Positions 21,679 to 35,605 of a stretch of 64,000 bases of DNA are shown piece after piece. Under the pieces are notes generated by a model. That model searched no databases and was not told the origin of the DNA. It saw only the letters and a list, made by a program, of their open reading frames with translations. The stretch is taken from positions 9,112 through 73,111 of the forward strand of contig JAKUCV010001527.1 in the NCBI GenBank assembly GCA_028386065.3. The letters are read 5' to 3'. The position numbers and the translations under genes were made by a program. Origin of the DNA: Turnera subulata. Its lineage: Eukaryota > Streptophyta > Magnoliopsida > Malpighiales > Passifloraceae. Positions within the stretch are counted from its first letter, which is position 1, and each line of letters opens with the position of its first letter.

Positions 21679-24600
21679 TATCCTAGGTTTATGGGCTTCG
21701 GCTGCTGCTAAATAAAAGCAGCTTAGGCGCACAAACAAATAGGCTCTCTTGTTGCTTGGTGACCGACCGTTGAAGTCTTGTACGTATTTTTCACCATCTT
21801 ATCATTTTATTTCGCAATTTAAGGGGAACAAAAAAGCAACGAGCTGTTCTTAATTTGGAATGATTCCCCATTCCTTTTTTTTTTAGTGAGTCCTAATCAT
21901 AATTATTAGTCATTTTCCACCGAGAGTGACTGAATGTGTAGAAGAGAGAGTATATTGATAAAAAAAATTATTTCTGCACCTGGACATTGGAATAGCAGCC
22001 CTTATCCTATGCAAGTTTAGAGTTGCGTCATTGACCTGTTAGCTTATGTTATATTACCGGGACATCCCTTTAGTTGGATCTTGATGACAACAAAAGCGAA
22101 CTTAAGCTCACTGTGACTATCCAGAGGATCACAAAGGCAAAGCAGGATATGTTGGGGAAGCTGTCAATTTTTCCCTCACACATCTTCTTTAGCAGGCTCA
22201 ACCTGACGGATTGCTTGTGAAGGTAGAAAACCCAATTAAAGATCCCTTCAGATTTGGGATTCTATAGAAGATATTTTCAACATCTCTTAATTTGGAAACA
22301 ACTCAAAATTATTTCCTAGTTAAGACTCTACAAAATTAACCATTTTAGGGTTGAAAAGGAGTACACAGTTTATTATAAAAAGAGAACACCAAGGAATTGA
22401 AAAGGACATCAATCCATCATTCGGCGAAAAGAGTATAAAACCTTACTTGAGTAGAAGGACAACTGCCTCCATCACTCTATCTACAATATGTGATCTTATT
22501 TATTTTGGTTTGTAATGATGAGTTTTATGAGAATAGTTTTTTTCTTTAAGCATGAATTAAATTCTTACCCAGGTCAAAGGATGTAACTACTGTCTTTTAT
22601 TCTCTTCAGTTACTTAATTTTGTTTTCAATTTTATTCGTGCTTTTCAATTTTATCCTGACGTGATGAAAAACTACTCATACTTTCACTAGGAATCTGGCC
22701 AAACATCAAATGATCCAAGTTACGTAGGACTACACTAAAGGACCCAAATGGCACTTGTGCATGAAAATGAACTCCAAAATAACTGAAAGGCACATTTAGC
22801 TTAGCCAATATGTACTAACATTGGCTTCACGATGAACATGAGTGACAAAAACCTCCCAAGACTTGTCCAATAGATGAACCGCACGAACAACTACACGTGA
22901 TGGGTCTCTATGAGTCCATGCTCTTGGTCACTGTAACAATGTCACCACCTTTTTAACAAGCCGACGCCACAAGAATCGTGCAAAACCCAGGCAAGTTCTA
23001 AACCAGTATAAGTTCTCCATAACCAATTTCAAGAATCTTGCCCCTCAATCTGCATACTTGCAGGATTTTACGCTTCACTCACCCACTACTGCTAAGTGGA
23101 CAATCCGAGTGGAATTCAGATTAGTAACAGATAGGATTAGGAATTTGTGTGAGGAATAGATAAAAGAAAATGAGAATAAGAAAAGAAAGGGCTAGAGGCT
23201 GAAAAAAAAAAAAAGAGAAGAAAAAAGGAAGTTAATGCCTAGGCCTTGGACACGAGCCTTTATGTGAGTTTGCTCTTGGGCTTTAGTTCAAATTTTGTCC
23301 AAGAAAACTCATAAGCTCAAATGTTCCAAAACTCTGTTATTATTATTTTTTAATGTTAAAAGTAAGTAAAACAGTCAAAATTCCAGTTTTCATGATCTTA
23401 CACCTTTCATCGGTTGAATGACCAGTTCAATTTTAAGAACCTTGGTCAGGAGCAAGCTCAATTCAATTTTAATAACCTTAGCCAGGAGAAGCTCACGCAG
23501 GACACCTTTATAAACATTGTAGGGAAATTGCAACATATACGGCTTTTGGTATGGAGTATACATATGAGGTACATGTAGAAAAACTACTCCATGGAATGGA
23601 AGCTTCTCCCTGAGCATTAAAGTTGTTTGATGTGGTATTTGGTCCAGTGTCTCTAAGGCCATTTAATTGCTTTATCTTCAAACTCTGTCCTCCCACCACA
23701 AAAAAAAAATATACCCAAAAAAGTTGAAAAGAAAAGGTGAACGTAGACAGAGAATGTGAAAAAGACAAACCGATATTTATTATTGAATCGCACAACCAGC
23801 GGACCCCTCCTCCCACCCTCGGATCAGTTCTCAATTCCTCACCATCATCATCATCTCTATTATCAACTAGTATCTTTCATTTCTTTTTTATATTAGCTAA
23901 AAGCTTTTTGGTTTTGGAAGGAGACGTTTCCTCGTTTTTGTGCTGCTTGTATTGTTTCTGACGCAATATTTGATCCCAATTTTTATTTATAAAATCTATA
24001 AGTTTTTTTAAAAAATTTTTCATCTGGTATCTCGAACTTTAATCTTATTAATCCCAATTTGATCGGAATCATATACCTGATTAGAGCGGACAAGTCCTCT
24101 AATATAATTTTTTCAGTATACATGAGGATTCAAACTCAGACCTCGCTTTGGGTCGGACCATTTGGCTCACCACTTAGATTAGTCCAAAAAGTACATTTAT
24201 AAGAAGCCAATTACAATAGCACAGCACCTTCTCCACTTTCTCTCCCTTACTCTAGAAAAAGGGAAAACAAAATTCTTTTTTGGATACTAAAAGATAAAGA
24301 ATTCTTAAATTTGTGGTTCATGAAAACCATATCGTCCCCGGCTGGGAGCGTCAAATGATTTTGGAAAAGGGAGGGTCAAATCAATGAAGTTCCCTTGTTT
24401 TGATGTATTCGCAGGTACCTCACTGAAAAGCAATAAAAAGAGAAAGATAAAGATAGAGGAGGAAGATGCTTACTACAAGCCACAGATAGATACAGTAAAG
24501 GATGTTTATAGGTACATAGCTTCCATAGATAAACTACCTTCCATGCCTCTTTGAGTTTTGTACACAAACTGTTTTTTTTTTATTCTTTAAATTTTTTGAT

Positions 24601-24799
24601 AAGGGCCACAAACTGTTACATAAACACCTACCCCACCAACAGCAACACAGAAGAAAGAAAAAAAAAGAAGTATGGCCGCTTGGCCTGATCATCAAGGAGT
24701 TTGCTAGCTCTAGCTAACTTTCGTGATATTTATTTTCACATTTGGGTAATTTTGAAAAGTTGTTGTACGCGGAAGTGCATGGGGCCATAAATGTGTGGA
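21679..24799. other. Intergenic region without recognised genes
   Basis: AT-rich with scattered low-complexity runs. Around 22077-22215 one frame gives LDDNKSELKLTVTIQRI followed by Lys-rich sequence, perhaps a small gene relic, unidentified. A TATA-like GAGTATAAAACC at about 22429 sits in LTR-like sequence, but no ends were found. Around 24050-24190 there is a tRNA-like GGATTCAAACTC word, possibly a decayed SINE. Confidence 0.5.
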
Positions 24800-26049
24800 T
24801 AATGAGTGAATAAAGATGGGTATCTTTTTTTTATTTTTCTCTCACACTCTTTTTAAACCCCATCTTTTTCTTTACATCTCTTTTCCCTTTTGGGAGAGGG
24901 AGTTGCAGAGATCATAGTCTTGTCTGACAAAGGGACTCTTACCCTGAACTGGTGAAGAGAGTACTGATAAAATAAAACCACAAATATATAGACAGATAGA
25001 TAGATCATCATACATAGACAGATGGGTATGGTGGCTTTGCGTCTTTGGTGTGTGTATATCCTTTCTTTATCTCCTCGTGCGTAACTTAGCCATAACTGTA
25101 TAGAAGAAGTACATTCTCATCACTTCCTCTCTCAAGAGAATTCAAAGGTCTTTGTTACTCGTAAGTGAAAACTGTTCTTTCCTTTTGATGAAGAGCAGAT
25201 GATTGATTGATTATATGGCACGTGTGCGCACCCAGATTTTCCATCACAAACAGGTTCCAATTATAGGTTAAAAAAATTAACTAATATTACTACTAGTATG
25301 ATTAATCAATTCTTCTCTCTATTTATTTCTCTATCAATGTCTCTGCACATCTTTCCCTTTCTGTCTGTAGTACCCTTCTCTATATAAGCTTGCGTACCTC
25401 CACGTCTCACTCCCTTTCCCCTTGCCCTCCCTCTTCTCCCTCTAAATTTTATTTCTTCCTGCAGCACTATAGCTAGAGGGCTATTTTCTAACAAGAAGAT
25501 CCTGTCAAAACTTTTTAAAGTGTTGGTCTTCATGCACTAAATTCCTGTGTGAAGTACCTGCTTAATTATACGCATTAATTAATCCCATTTCTTTCTCTCT
25601 TCTTCATTCCTGATCTAATTTGATGGATTGATTGATTATTGCACACCACTGGGAACAGGAACATAAGTTCTTAGTATATATATACACACACACACACAAA
25701 AGGCTAGCTATAGCTGCATATATATGTGTTGGGGGAGAGAGTTGAGTTGCATGTATATACATGGATAGAGATAATTGCTGAGGAAGAGAGAAGCAAGAAC
25801 ATGGTATGTTAAAAGTATATATTGAATATACAGTCGTGCATATATATGTATACGTATCTGTATTAATTAGTTACGTTTGTTAAAAGATTTGATAAGTGGA
25901 TGTGAAGGGTAACCAATTAACGTATAGTCTGCTGACTGGCTTCATGTGTAGGTAGTGATAGAAGACTGTAGCTAGGAGGAGCGTTTTCTTTCTTTTTATT
26001 TTTGGTTTGGTTTGGTTCGGTTTACAAGAAGAAACCACACACCAATCCG
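24800..26049 (+). promoter_or_regulatory. Probable promoter and 5' UTR of the BEL1-like gene
   Basis: Pyrimidine-rich stretches (25310-25460), an (AC)n run at about 25685-25698 and GA-rich tracts precede the ATG at 26050, as is common in plant leader regions. BEL1-like genes often have introns in the leader, but I cannot place a transcription start or leader intron from sequence alone. Confidence 0.4.
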
Positions 26050-29018
26050 ATGGCGACGTACTTTGATGGGAATCAGGAAATCCAAGCAGCAGTATCATCA
26101 GCCCAAGGTCTCCAAACCCTGGTACTCATGAACCCCACTACTTATGTCCAATACTCCGACACACCTCCACCACAGCCGCCTTCCAACAACCTCCTCTTCC
26201 TCAACTCCTCCGCCACCAGCCTCTCCCACGCGCCATCCAACACCCAGCAGTTCGTGGGCATCCCTTTAGACCCTACCTCCGCCGAGGCTTCCACTTTGCA
26301 TGGACTCATCCATTACAATCTTTACAACCCTATCAGTAATGACCCGGACGCGCGTGACACGCCACGCGCACAGCAAGCACTCTCCCTTACCCTCTCCTCC
26401 CACCAGCACCAGCACCGCCACCGGCAGCATGAGTATGGATCGCAGGACCAATCCTCCGACGTGTCGGGTGAAGAAGATATAAGGGTCGTCTCAGCTGGTG
26501 GTGGTGGGTCGTCTGTACTGTCATCTGTTTCGGGTCAGCTGCAAGGTGGGGGATTGTTGAGCTCCAAGTACTTGAAGGCTGCTCAGGAGCTACTGGATGA
26601 GGTGGTCACTGTTAAGAGTCATGATCATCAACTGTCGACTAAGAGTAAGAGCAATATTAGCACTACTCAAGTTGTTGGAGGAGGAGAAGCTGAAGATGGG
26701 AAGCGTGGACCGGAGGAGCTTACTACCCCAGAGAGGCAGGAAATTCAGATGAAGAAAGCTAAGCTTATAAACATGCTTGATCAGGTACGTAGTTTTAGTT
26801 ATATATACTGCTACTACTAGTTACATGTAGTTATCTAGTATCCTTTTTTCTGTTTGTTTTGGGGTTTTAGAATAAATCTTCTCGGGATAACAAAATTTAG
26901 TACTACTACTAGCTAGTAGTAATGGCTTCTTTGATGGTGTGATGTTGGATTTTAAAAGTTGACACTGAAATTAATGCCTTTTTTTTTTTTTTGTTTGGGC
27001 TACGACTGAGGTCCCTATCATTGCAATTAACTAACATAGACGTCAAAGGAAATGTAGTCTATTGAGTCCAAAATTCTGGGAATCAGGTCTTTAATTTCAA
27101 TGATTTTCAAGCGAAACCTCTTTGGAAGATAATCCTCTGTACTTGCTTTGAATGGAAGTAAGTAGTATTTTGGAAGGGGTGTCATGTATTACAATAGACA
27201 ATTGATGTTTCCTGGCCCCTGCTGCTGCTTGCTAGCACTACTACATAAAAACACTTGGGAGCCGAGCTATGGATGGATTAATTCAATATGTGTGGATTCT
27301 TGTCAAATTAATTAATACAAACTACGCCTTAGTTTGGGATGAATAAACAAAATTCTGTAGAAACAGAGAGAGAGAGAGAGAGAGAGGATTGGTGTACTTG
27401 AATTCTTTTTGTTATGCTTGTGGTTAATTTGCAGCTAATTAGTTATAATTGTAGAATTTGTTAGTTTTTTTTTGCTTTTTAATGATTGAATGTTAACATG
27501 AGTGAAGGTGGAGCAAAGATATAGGCAGTATCATCATCAGATGCAGATAGTGATTTCGTTATTTGAGGAAGCTGCAGGGATTAGGTCTGCAAAGACATAC
27601 ACAGCTCTAGCACTGCAAACCATCTCAAAGCAGTTCCGGTGCTTAAAAGACGCTATCACAGCCCAAATCAAAACCACAAACAAGAGCTTGGGGGAAGAAG
27701 ATATTGGCATTGGCCCGACTGGTGGGGCTGGAAAAGTAGAAGCTGCTTCTTCTTCTTCAAGGCTCAAATTTGTTGATCATCAGCTTCGTCAGCAGCGAGC
27801 TCTTCAACACCTGGGAATGATGCAGCACCACAATGCTTGGAGACCCCAGCGAGGATTACCCGAGAGGTCGGTTTCGGTTCTTCGTGCCTGGCTCTTCGAA
27901 AACTTTCTTCATCCGTAAGTACTCTACCTTCAATATTCCCCTCTGTATATTGCTCCTGCATAGTCTCACTTCCTTTGAATTATTAATTTTGTGTTTCAGT
28001 TATCCCAAGGATTCCGACAAGCACATGCTGGCGAAACAAACCGGGCTTACTAGGAGCCAGGTAGGTAGCTACTTACTTTCCAATTTTAATTGATATCCGT
28101 ACAATGTTAAAATTATCTTCATGAAGAAGATATGCAATATCATCTGTTATTATTCTGCAGGTGTCTAATTGGTTCATAAATGCTCGAGTTCGGCTGTGGA
28201 AACCCATGGTAGAGGAAATGTACTTGGAGGAGATCAAGGAACAAGAGCTAAATACTAATAATAATAGTAATAATGGTTCAGAGGACAATAAAAGCAAGAG
28301 TAGTGAGCAAAACAAAGATTCCACTGAAAACCAAACTAAAAGTTTCAAGTCCTTGGAGAGTTCACCAAACCACCAGAATGGTTCGTCAATTTCAACAACA
28401 TCACCGATGGCAGGAGCAGGAATTGTTGGAAACCACCCTGGATTCTCCCTCATGGCGGAATTGGAAGGAATGACACAAGCAAGTCCAAAGAAACCAAGAG
28501 GCACTGATTTCATGCATTCTCCAACTACTACTACTGCTACTACGACTATTACTACTGGTGTTTCAGGAATAAACAAGGATGATGACAATATGTCCATGAA
28601 ATTCAGTAACGAGAGAGGGGACAGGGATGGAGGGTACTCATTCATGGGGGGCCAAACCAACTTGATTAATGGAGGTTTTGGGGAATACCCAATTGGGGAG
28701 ATTGCAAGGTACAATGGGGAGCAGAGCTTCACACCAAGCTTCTCTGGCAATGGCGTTTCTCTCTCGCTTGGGCTCCCGCATTGTGAGAATCTCTCCTTAT
28801 CATCACCAGCAGCACCCCACCAATCATTTCTTCCCAACCAGAACAACAACAATAATATTCAGCTTGGAAGGAGAGTGGATATCGGCCACTCCAATGATTT
28901 TGGAGCCATTCCCACCACATCCGTACCTCACTCTTCCTCATCAACTCCCTACGACAGCATCAACATTCAGAACCGAAAGAGGTTTGCAGCTCAACTCTTG
29001 CCAGACTTCGTGGCATGA
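26050..29018 (+). CDS. BLH1: BEL1-like homeodomain transcription factor (BLH1 type)
   Basis: Intact gene. CDS exons 26050-26784, 27508-27914, 28000-28060 and 28161-29018 total 2061 nt (686 aa). The start [14 protein letters not shown] and end QLLPDFVA match BLH1 proteins at both termini; an in-frame Met 48 nt upstream (26002) is rejected for that reason. Domains: N-terminal ZIBEL-like ALSLTLSS (about 110), SKY box [16 protein letters not shown] (171-186), BELL domain (about 225-300), and a TALE homeodomain (about 356-419) with the P-Y-P insertion (381-383) and [10 protein letters not shown] in helix 3. The C-terminal ZIBEL motif GVSLSLGLP is near 598. It acts in the nucleus, binding DNA as a heterodimer with KNOX proteins through SKY/BELL. 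Intron 1 ends in an AAG acceptor with a distant T tract. The C-terminal half is rich in Asn/Ser/Thr and microsatellite-like codons. It is close to Arabidopsis BLH1, but BLH5/BLH-like paralogues cannot be fully excluded. Confidence 0.94.
27365..27387. repeat. (AG)n microsatellite in BLH1 intron 1
   Basis: About 11 AG units about 120 bp before the splice acceptor of intron 1. Confidence 0.95.
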
Positions 29019-29798
29019 GAAATATCCACCCTCAACACCACACCTATCAAGTTATTACGTTATTAGAATTGAAACAAGATTCTATACTGTAAACGCAGCC
29101 CATCATCTCTTCTCACCTTGTCCTGTTGTTCCATCTGTTGCTGGTAATGTAAAGAAAAGAAGATTTTTTCTTTGTTTATTCTTATAGCTAGCGTAGGTCT
29201 ATATTTGGCATAGAACCATTGAGTTCTTAGTTCATACACACTTTAGGTATTTATAGTATATGATTGAGAGTTGTATAATTTTTATATATATATTTTTTTG
29301 TGAACTTAGAGGATGAATAGAATATGAATGATGTCTTAAGAATTAGTTATTGTGGTGTATATCAATATATGTGGATCGTTAGAAATAAGGTGTAGATTTG
29401 GAACTCAATCGAAATAAAAATAAATTTGAGCAGCAGAATGCTAGCTCAAGGGTAGAAAGCACATAAAAATTTGGATTTTGCAGATATCATCACCATACAA
29501 TTGCATATGGTTCATTTAACACAGTTACGGGCTCACAAATTGTTTGTTTCTATCCTAAAGCACTGGATATTCTCCTTAACTAATTATGCAAGGCAAACTG
29601 CGGAAGAGAATAAGAGTGAAGAGTGGAGTTTCAAATTGCTGTCTCTCTGGTAGGTGTGTGTGGGCGTTCCGAAACATCACAGACAGTAGCTCCATCTCCA
29701 AAAAGCATTTGAAATTGAGATCCTCTTTGAACAAGTAAGGTCTTCGACTCTCTCTTCACATTTGCAGTTTCTTTAAACTTTCGCCAGTATGCTCTTGG
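29019..29798 (+). other. 3' flank of BLH1
   Basis: Probable 3' UTR (AT-rich, with AATGTAAAG at 29146 and several polyadenylation-like words up to about 29330), followed by unassigned sequence. No gene seen. Confidence 0.5.
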
Positions 29799-30410
29799 TT
29801 GCATGTTTTTAGTGGAAGGAAAAGACTTAAGCTTGGGTATTCTCATGCAGGGTATGTTGACCCTGTTGGGAAGGCTGGAGGGTTGGCCGTGTGGTGGAAC
29901 TCTAACATGAATATCAATTGTGTGGATAAATGCCCCAATTTGATACATGAGTTGGATTACAAAAGGAGGATGACTTCTCCTAACTGTATTTTATGGTCCT
30001 CCAAATGCCACCAGCATGTTGAATAAACATGCGTACACAAACAAGTTGGGTATTAGTTGGGGACTTCAATGCACACTACTTAAAAGTGTGAACAAAGAAG
30101 GTGGAATTATTGTACGACCCTCACAGTTAAGGGACTTCCAGAAATTTCATGAATAATTCTAACATGATTGAGATAGATTGCATAGACAGCAAATTTACTT
30201 GCTCCAATGAAAGAACTGGTGAAGATAATGTCGTTGTCACTCTTCACAGAGCTATTGCAATTGTGGAATAGAAACTGCAAGGCCCTGATGCCACCCTAAT
30301 AAATGAACTCATCATTTGCTCTGACCACAAGCCATTAATCTTTTTAACTCAATGGCCAGGTCAGCAAGATCAAAAGGCAATTCAAATTTGATGCAAGATG
30401 CGTATATGAG
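29799..30410 (+). pseudogene. LINE (L1-type) endonuclease relic
   Basis: Broken frames carry signs of a non-LTR retrotransposon endonuclease. They read KAGGLAVWWNSN near 29870, then the motif VLVGDFNAH near 30050 in another frame, then SKFTCSNERTGEDNV near 30190 and SDHKPLIFL near 30320. This is the usual order GG-L-WW, GDFN, FTWSN..G and SDHxPL of plant LINE ORF2 endonucleases. Stops and frame changes separate the blocks. The reverse transcriptase is missing. An A14-15 run near 30669 might be a tail, but the intervening sequence was not recognised. Confidence 0.65.
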
Positions 30411-30723
30411 GATGGATGTGGCGGAGAAATCAAGAAGGGTTGGCAACATCATAACAGGATAACCACAATTTAGAGTGGCACAAAAATAGTATCACTTGCC
30501 TTGTTTTAATTAAGTGCAAACAAATCAAAATGAGAAATACAAAGAGGGAAATAGAATCTGCTCAGCTCTGACAATTGCAGCAAAAACACAGAGGAAGTCA
30601 GAGATAGAGAAAATCAGTTGCTAAATGGATTGGAAACCGAGTGAGAAAAGGAATAAACTTTATTGGACACAAAAAAAAAAAAAACGAGAGTTAAATGGCT
30701 ACATCGTGGCACTAGGTAACTGC

Positions 30724-33700
30724 GTTTATATTGTGTTGCTTATCTCTTATAATTTGCTTTGGAGGGGGGAGTAGAGCTCTATACAAATAATACTCCTCAT
30801 CTCTTTTATGTATCTTAAAAAATTTGTCTTACATACTCTTCTCTTAATATAAATAGCAAGCTGCAATAGTGGTGTTCCGGAGACGTAGGCAAATATTGGC
30901 CGAATTCCGTTAACAAATTTCAGGTGTGTTCGTTCCTTGTCTTTTTTATTATTTCGCGCATTATTTTTATGTTGTGCGATGGTGATATAATATCTGTTTA
31001 ATATACCAATTGTTTGTTGTAGTGGGAAAATTACCCGAGTTTTCTCCAACTAGTGGTAACGGAGCCGAATGTTCATCCTTAAGGCTAATTGTTGAAATAT
31101 TGAATATTGAATACTATATTTTGATTTTGTAATGACGGAAGGAGGTACAAAAAATGCTATTGGAGAGATGGCTTCCATGTCCAAATGGTCGAGGCTTCCA
31201 ATATCTAATTTGAAACTTGTTGTAGAGATATTTGATGGTACCGGTCATTTTAGAATGTGGCAGTGTGAGGTCCATGACTCATTATTCTAACAAGGCCTTG
31301 ATATTGCTATTGAGGATAAGAAGCCTGGTGATATCATTGACAAGGATTGGGCTGACATATATAACAAATTGGCATGCGGAACAATTCGATTGTGCGTATC
31401 CTGAGAGTAGAAGCATGCATTCAAAAATGAAATTTCTGCACACAAACTGTGGAAGACATTGGAATACACTTTCTTAAGAAAGAGTGGCCAAAATAAGCTT
31501 CTAATGAATAAGAGATTGTTCCGGTTAGAGTATCGACCAGGTACTACTATGAATGAACACATCACTTTGTTTTAAAAGTTAGTTGCAGATTTATTCAATT
31601 AGAATGTTATCTTTGAAGATGAAGATTTGGCTTTGATGTTGTTTTCTTCTCTTTCAGATGAATTTGAGCACTTCGAGACTATGCTACTTCATGGAAGGAG
31701 AATGTTTCATTGGATGTTGTATATTCGGCTTTATACAGTCATAAGTTGAGACAACATAATAAAGTGAGAAACAAAGCAACTACGGAAGATAAATGTTTAG
31801 TGGCAAGAGGTCGACAACAAAGCCAACCGAAGGGGAAAAGAGAAAGATCTAAGTCAAAAAGCAGAATTGCCAAAGAAGAGTGCGCTTTTTGTCATGAGAA
31901 AGGGCATTGGAAACAAGAATGTCCAAAGATGAAGAAGAACGGAAAGACTCCACAAGATGCAAACATCGTTGAATGTAAAAGTGATGTGGAGTCAGACATC
32001 TCCTTGGATATTTCACCTTCAACATCACAAGTAGATAAGTGAACTCTGGATTCAGGTTGCACTAACCATATGTGTCCTAACAGGAAATGGTTCTTTGACT
32101 TCGAAGGTCTCAATGAAGGGGTTGTTTATATGAGCAATGAAAACCCATGTAAAATAGTTGGGAAAGGTTGAATCAAGCTGCAGAATCATGATAGATCCAC
32201 CAGATTTTTTAGAGATGTTCAATACGTTTTACAGTTAAAGAAGAATCTTATCTCTTTAGGGACTTTAAATAAAAAAGCCTAGTTATTACTATACGAGATG
32301 GAAAAGCAACATCAGGAGTAATGGTGATGTTAAAAGGATTGTGGAAGAATAATCTGTATTACTACCAAGGTAGTACAGTAGTTGGGATAGTAGCAGCAAC
32401 AACTTTTGGAAGCAAGAAGGATGTAGAGACAACAAAGCTATGGCATATGCGTTTGGGACATGTTGGTGAAAAATCCTTGCAAATTCTTGCCAAGCAGGGA
32501 CTGTTGAAAGGTACGAAGATTTGCAAATTAGAGTTTTGCGAGTATTGTGCTATGGGAAAGCAACGAAGAGCAAAGTTTGGCACTGCTATCTATAATACCA
32601 AGGGAATTCTGGACTATATGCATTCAGATATATGAGGACCTACAAAGACTTAGTCACTTGGAAGGAGAAACTATTTTGTCACCTTTGTTGATGATTTTCC
32701 AGGAGAGTGTGGGTGTTTACAATGAAGAAGATGGACAAAGTTCTTGGAATTTTCCTTAAATGGAAAGCTCAAGTTGAAAACCAAACAGGAAGGAAGATTA
32801 AAGTTCTTGGAACAGACAATGGTAAAGAGCATACGAGTGATCCTTTCTTGAAGGTATGCCAAGAATGTGGCATAATTAACCACTTCATAGTTAGAAAAAC
32901 ACTAAAATAGAATGGGGGTGTCTAAGCATATGAACAAGACATTAATGGAGAAAGTTTGATGCATGCGGTGTAATACTAGTTAGGTAGAAAGTTTTGGGCT
33001 AAGGCTGTGACATATGCTCAACATCTTGTTAACTGGTTGCTATCATTTGCTTTAGATGACAAGATCCCTTTGGAGGTATATCAGGTAAACCTGCTACTGA
33101 TTATGATTTTTTGAGTGTGTTTGGTTCTAATGCATATTATCACGTGGATGAATCAAAGTTGGATCCACAAGCAAAGAAGGCTTTATTTATGGGCCTCAAT
33201 ACTGGAGGGAAGGGATACCGCTTATGGTGTCTAGAGGAAAAAAATACTATCATCAACAGAGCTGTTACCTTTGATGAGTCTACCATGTTGAGTAAAGTAA
33301 ATCCAGAAGAAACTGATGGTACTTCACAACAGGTGGATTGTGTTCCAAAGCAGGTCGAGTTTGAGCATACTAAGGTGATTCCAGCAAAAAGCACTAATAG
33401 TGATTCTCCATTAATAGAAGAAAAGTCAAATGAAGAAGAGGTTTCGACCCAAGAACCTTCGCAGCAGATATAGTCAATTATCGCTCAAAGAGCAAGATGA
33501 GAAGTTTAAAAACCAGAACATCTTATTGAAATGATGGCTTATGCACTTCCAGTCATTGATGATGTTCCTTTTACTTTTTCAAAAGCCATTCGATGTTCTG
33601 AAAGTAGCAGATGAAAAGATACAATGGAAGAAGAGATTCCATCTCTTCAGAAGAACAAGATATGGAAGTTGACAAAACTACTAAAGGGAAAGAAGGCAAT

Positions 33701-35530
33701 TGGATGCAAATGGGTATTTGCTAAAAAAGAAGGATTTTCAGAAAAGAATAATGTTCGCTACAAGGTAAGATTGGTGGCTAAAGGCTATGGTCAGAAGGAG
33801 AGAATTGATTATAATGAGGAATTTTCTCTAGTTGTTAAATATTCCTCTATAAGAATTTTGTTGGCCTTGATATTACAGTTGAATTTAGAGCTAGCTCAAC
33901 TTGATGTGAAGACCGCGTTCTTACACGGTAACTCGAAGGATGAAATCTATATGTCTCAATCAGATGGATACAAAGTTGTTGGTAAGGAAAATTGGATATG
34001 TAAACTAGACAAGTCGTTGTACGGATTGAAGCAATCACCTAGACAGTGGTACAAATGATTTGATAAGTTTATGATGGGTCATAAGTACACAAGAAGCAAA
34101 TACAACCATTGTGTGTATTTGAGCAGGCTTCAAGATGGGTTGTACATCTACATACTCTTATACGTGGATGATATGCTGATAGCAGCAAAGAGCCAAGTTG
34201 AAATTGACAAGATAAAGACTCAGTTGAGCAAAGAGTTCGAGAAGAAGGATTCAAAAGAAGCTAAAAAGATTCTCGGCATGGAGATAAGTAGGGACAAAGA
34301 GAGAGGCAAGCTTTTGCTGACAAATAAGCAGTATTTGATGAAAGTACTACAACGATTTGGGATGAATGAAGAGTTAAAACCTGTAGGTACTCCGCTTACT
34401 CCTCATTACTAAGCAGTCAGTTATCTCTACAAATTGATGAAGAACGAGAGTATATGGCAAAAGTCCCATACACTAATGTAGTTGGAAGCTTGATGTATGC
34501 AATGATGTGTACGATACCTAATATTTCACAAGTTACTAGTGTTGTGAGCAAATACATGCATGATCCTGACAGAGGTCATTAGCAAGTTGTGAAATGGATC
34601 TTTTGATATATCAAAGATAATGTAGATTTCAGCTTAGTGTTTGAGCTTCTTGAATCACTTAGCCAAGTCATAGTTGGATATTGTGATTCTGACTATACAA
34701 GAGATTTGGATAAACAAAGATCGACAACGGTTTATTTGTTCACTTTAGCAAAAGGCCCAGTTAATTGAAAGTCTACCTTACAGTCAATAGTGGCTTTGTC
34801 TACGATAGAGGCAGTGTATATGGGTATTACAGAAGCTATAAAGGAGTCAACTTGACTTCATGGGTTGGTAAAAGACTTGGGAGTCGGTCAGAAACAACTT
34901 GTGGTTTATTTTGACAACTTGCACAAAAAAAACTTATGGTATATTTTGACAATTAGAGTGCTATTCATTTAGCAAAGAATCAATTCTTTCATGTACGAAC
35001 GAAGCATATCGATGTTCACTATCATTTTATGTGGGAAATTCTTGAAGAAGAGGAGATACTTAGAAAATTTTGACTACAGAGAATCTTGCAAATATGTTGA
35101 CCAAAGTGGTGACAGAGGCCAAGCTTGAACATTGTTTAGACTAGCTCAATATCCTACGCTTTTGAGTTGGCGCCAGAAGGCGAAAGTTGGAAGCTCTACG
35201 AAGACTATTCTTTATTTGATTAAGAAGATTTGTACTTAGTGGGAATACAAATAGCACCAAGGTGGAGATTTGTTGTATTGTGGTGCTTATTTGTTGTCCT
35301 ACATCTGTTAGAAGTTGCTTTGGAGAGGGAGTGGAGCTCTATAAGTAACACCCCTCCTCTCTTTCATGTATCCCAAAAATTTGTATTACATATTCCTTTT
35401 TTAATATAAAGAGAAAGCCGAAATAGTGGTGCTCCAGAGACGTAGGCAAATATTGGCCGAACTTCGTTAATGCGCCACGATTATTTCTGTTTTATGCATA
35501 CTACCTGTAATATGATAATCTCCCCCTGTC
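30724..35530 (+). mobile_element. Decayed Ty1/Copia retrotransposon
   Basis: Old plus-strand Copia copy with two diverged LTRs (about 30724-31050 and 35271-35530) sharing GCTTTGGAG, GTGGAGCTCTATA, GGAGACGTAGGC and AAATATTGGCCGAA. A primer-site-like GTGGTAACGGAGCC follows the left LTR at about 31053, and a purine tract AAGGTGGAGAT precedes the right LTR. The right LTR end is uncertain, and a MITE lies shortly downstream. No clean target duplication was found. Confidence 0.75.
31100..35130 (+). pseudogene. Copia gag-pol relic with many stops and frameshifts
   Basis: Recognisable pieces, in order: gag with CCHC knuckle CAFCHEKGHWKQEC (near 31880); protease LDSGCTNHM directly after a TGA (32040) that probably replaced the usual Trp codon; GAG-pre-integrase LWHMRLGHVG (32440); integrase TDNGKEH (32813); RT blocks CKWVF, DVKTAFLHG and LYGLKQSPRQWYK (33700-34056), then LLYVDDMLIAA (34156); and RNase H remnants (YCDSDYTRD near 34680, KHIDVHYHF near 35005). 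At least ten interruptions are present. No function remains. Confidence 0.85.
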
Positions 35531-35605
35531 TTAAGCGTTGTTATCTTTTACAGGTCATGATTCTCATTGACCTTCAGTGTATCTTTTTATGATGATTAAT
35601 AATAC

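Noticed and set aside
24050..24190. Possible second SINE
   Set aside because: Only a single B-box-like word was found; no A box, tail or target duplication could be supported.
26002..26049. Upstream in-frame Met extending BLH1 by 16 residues
   Set aside because: The extension is not seen in the family as I know it, whereas the second Met begins the conserved MA.YF.GN start.
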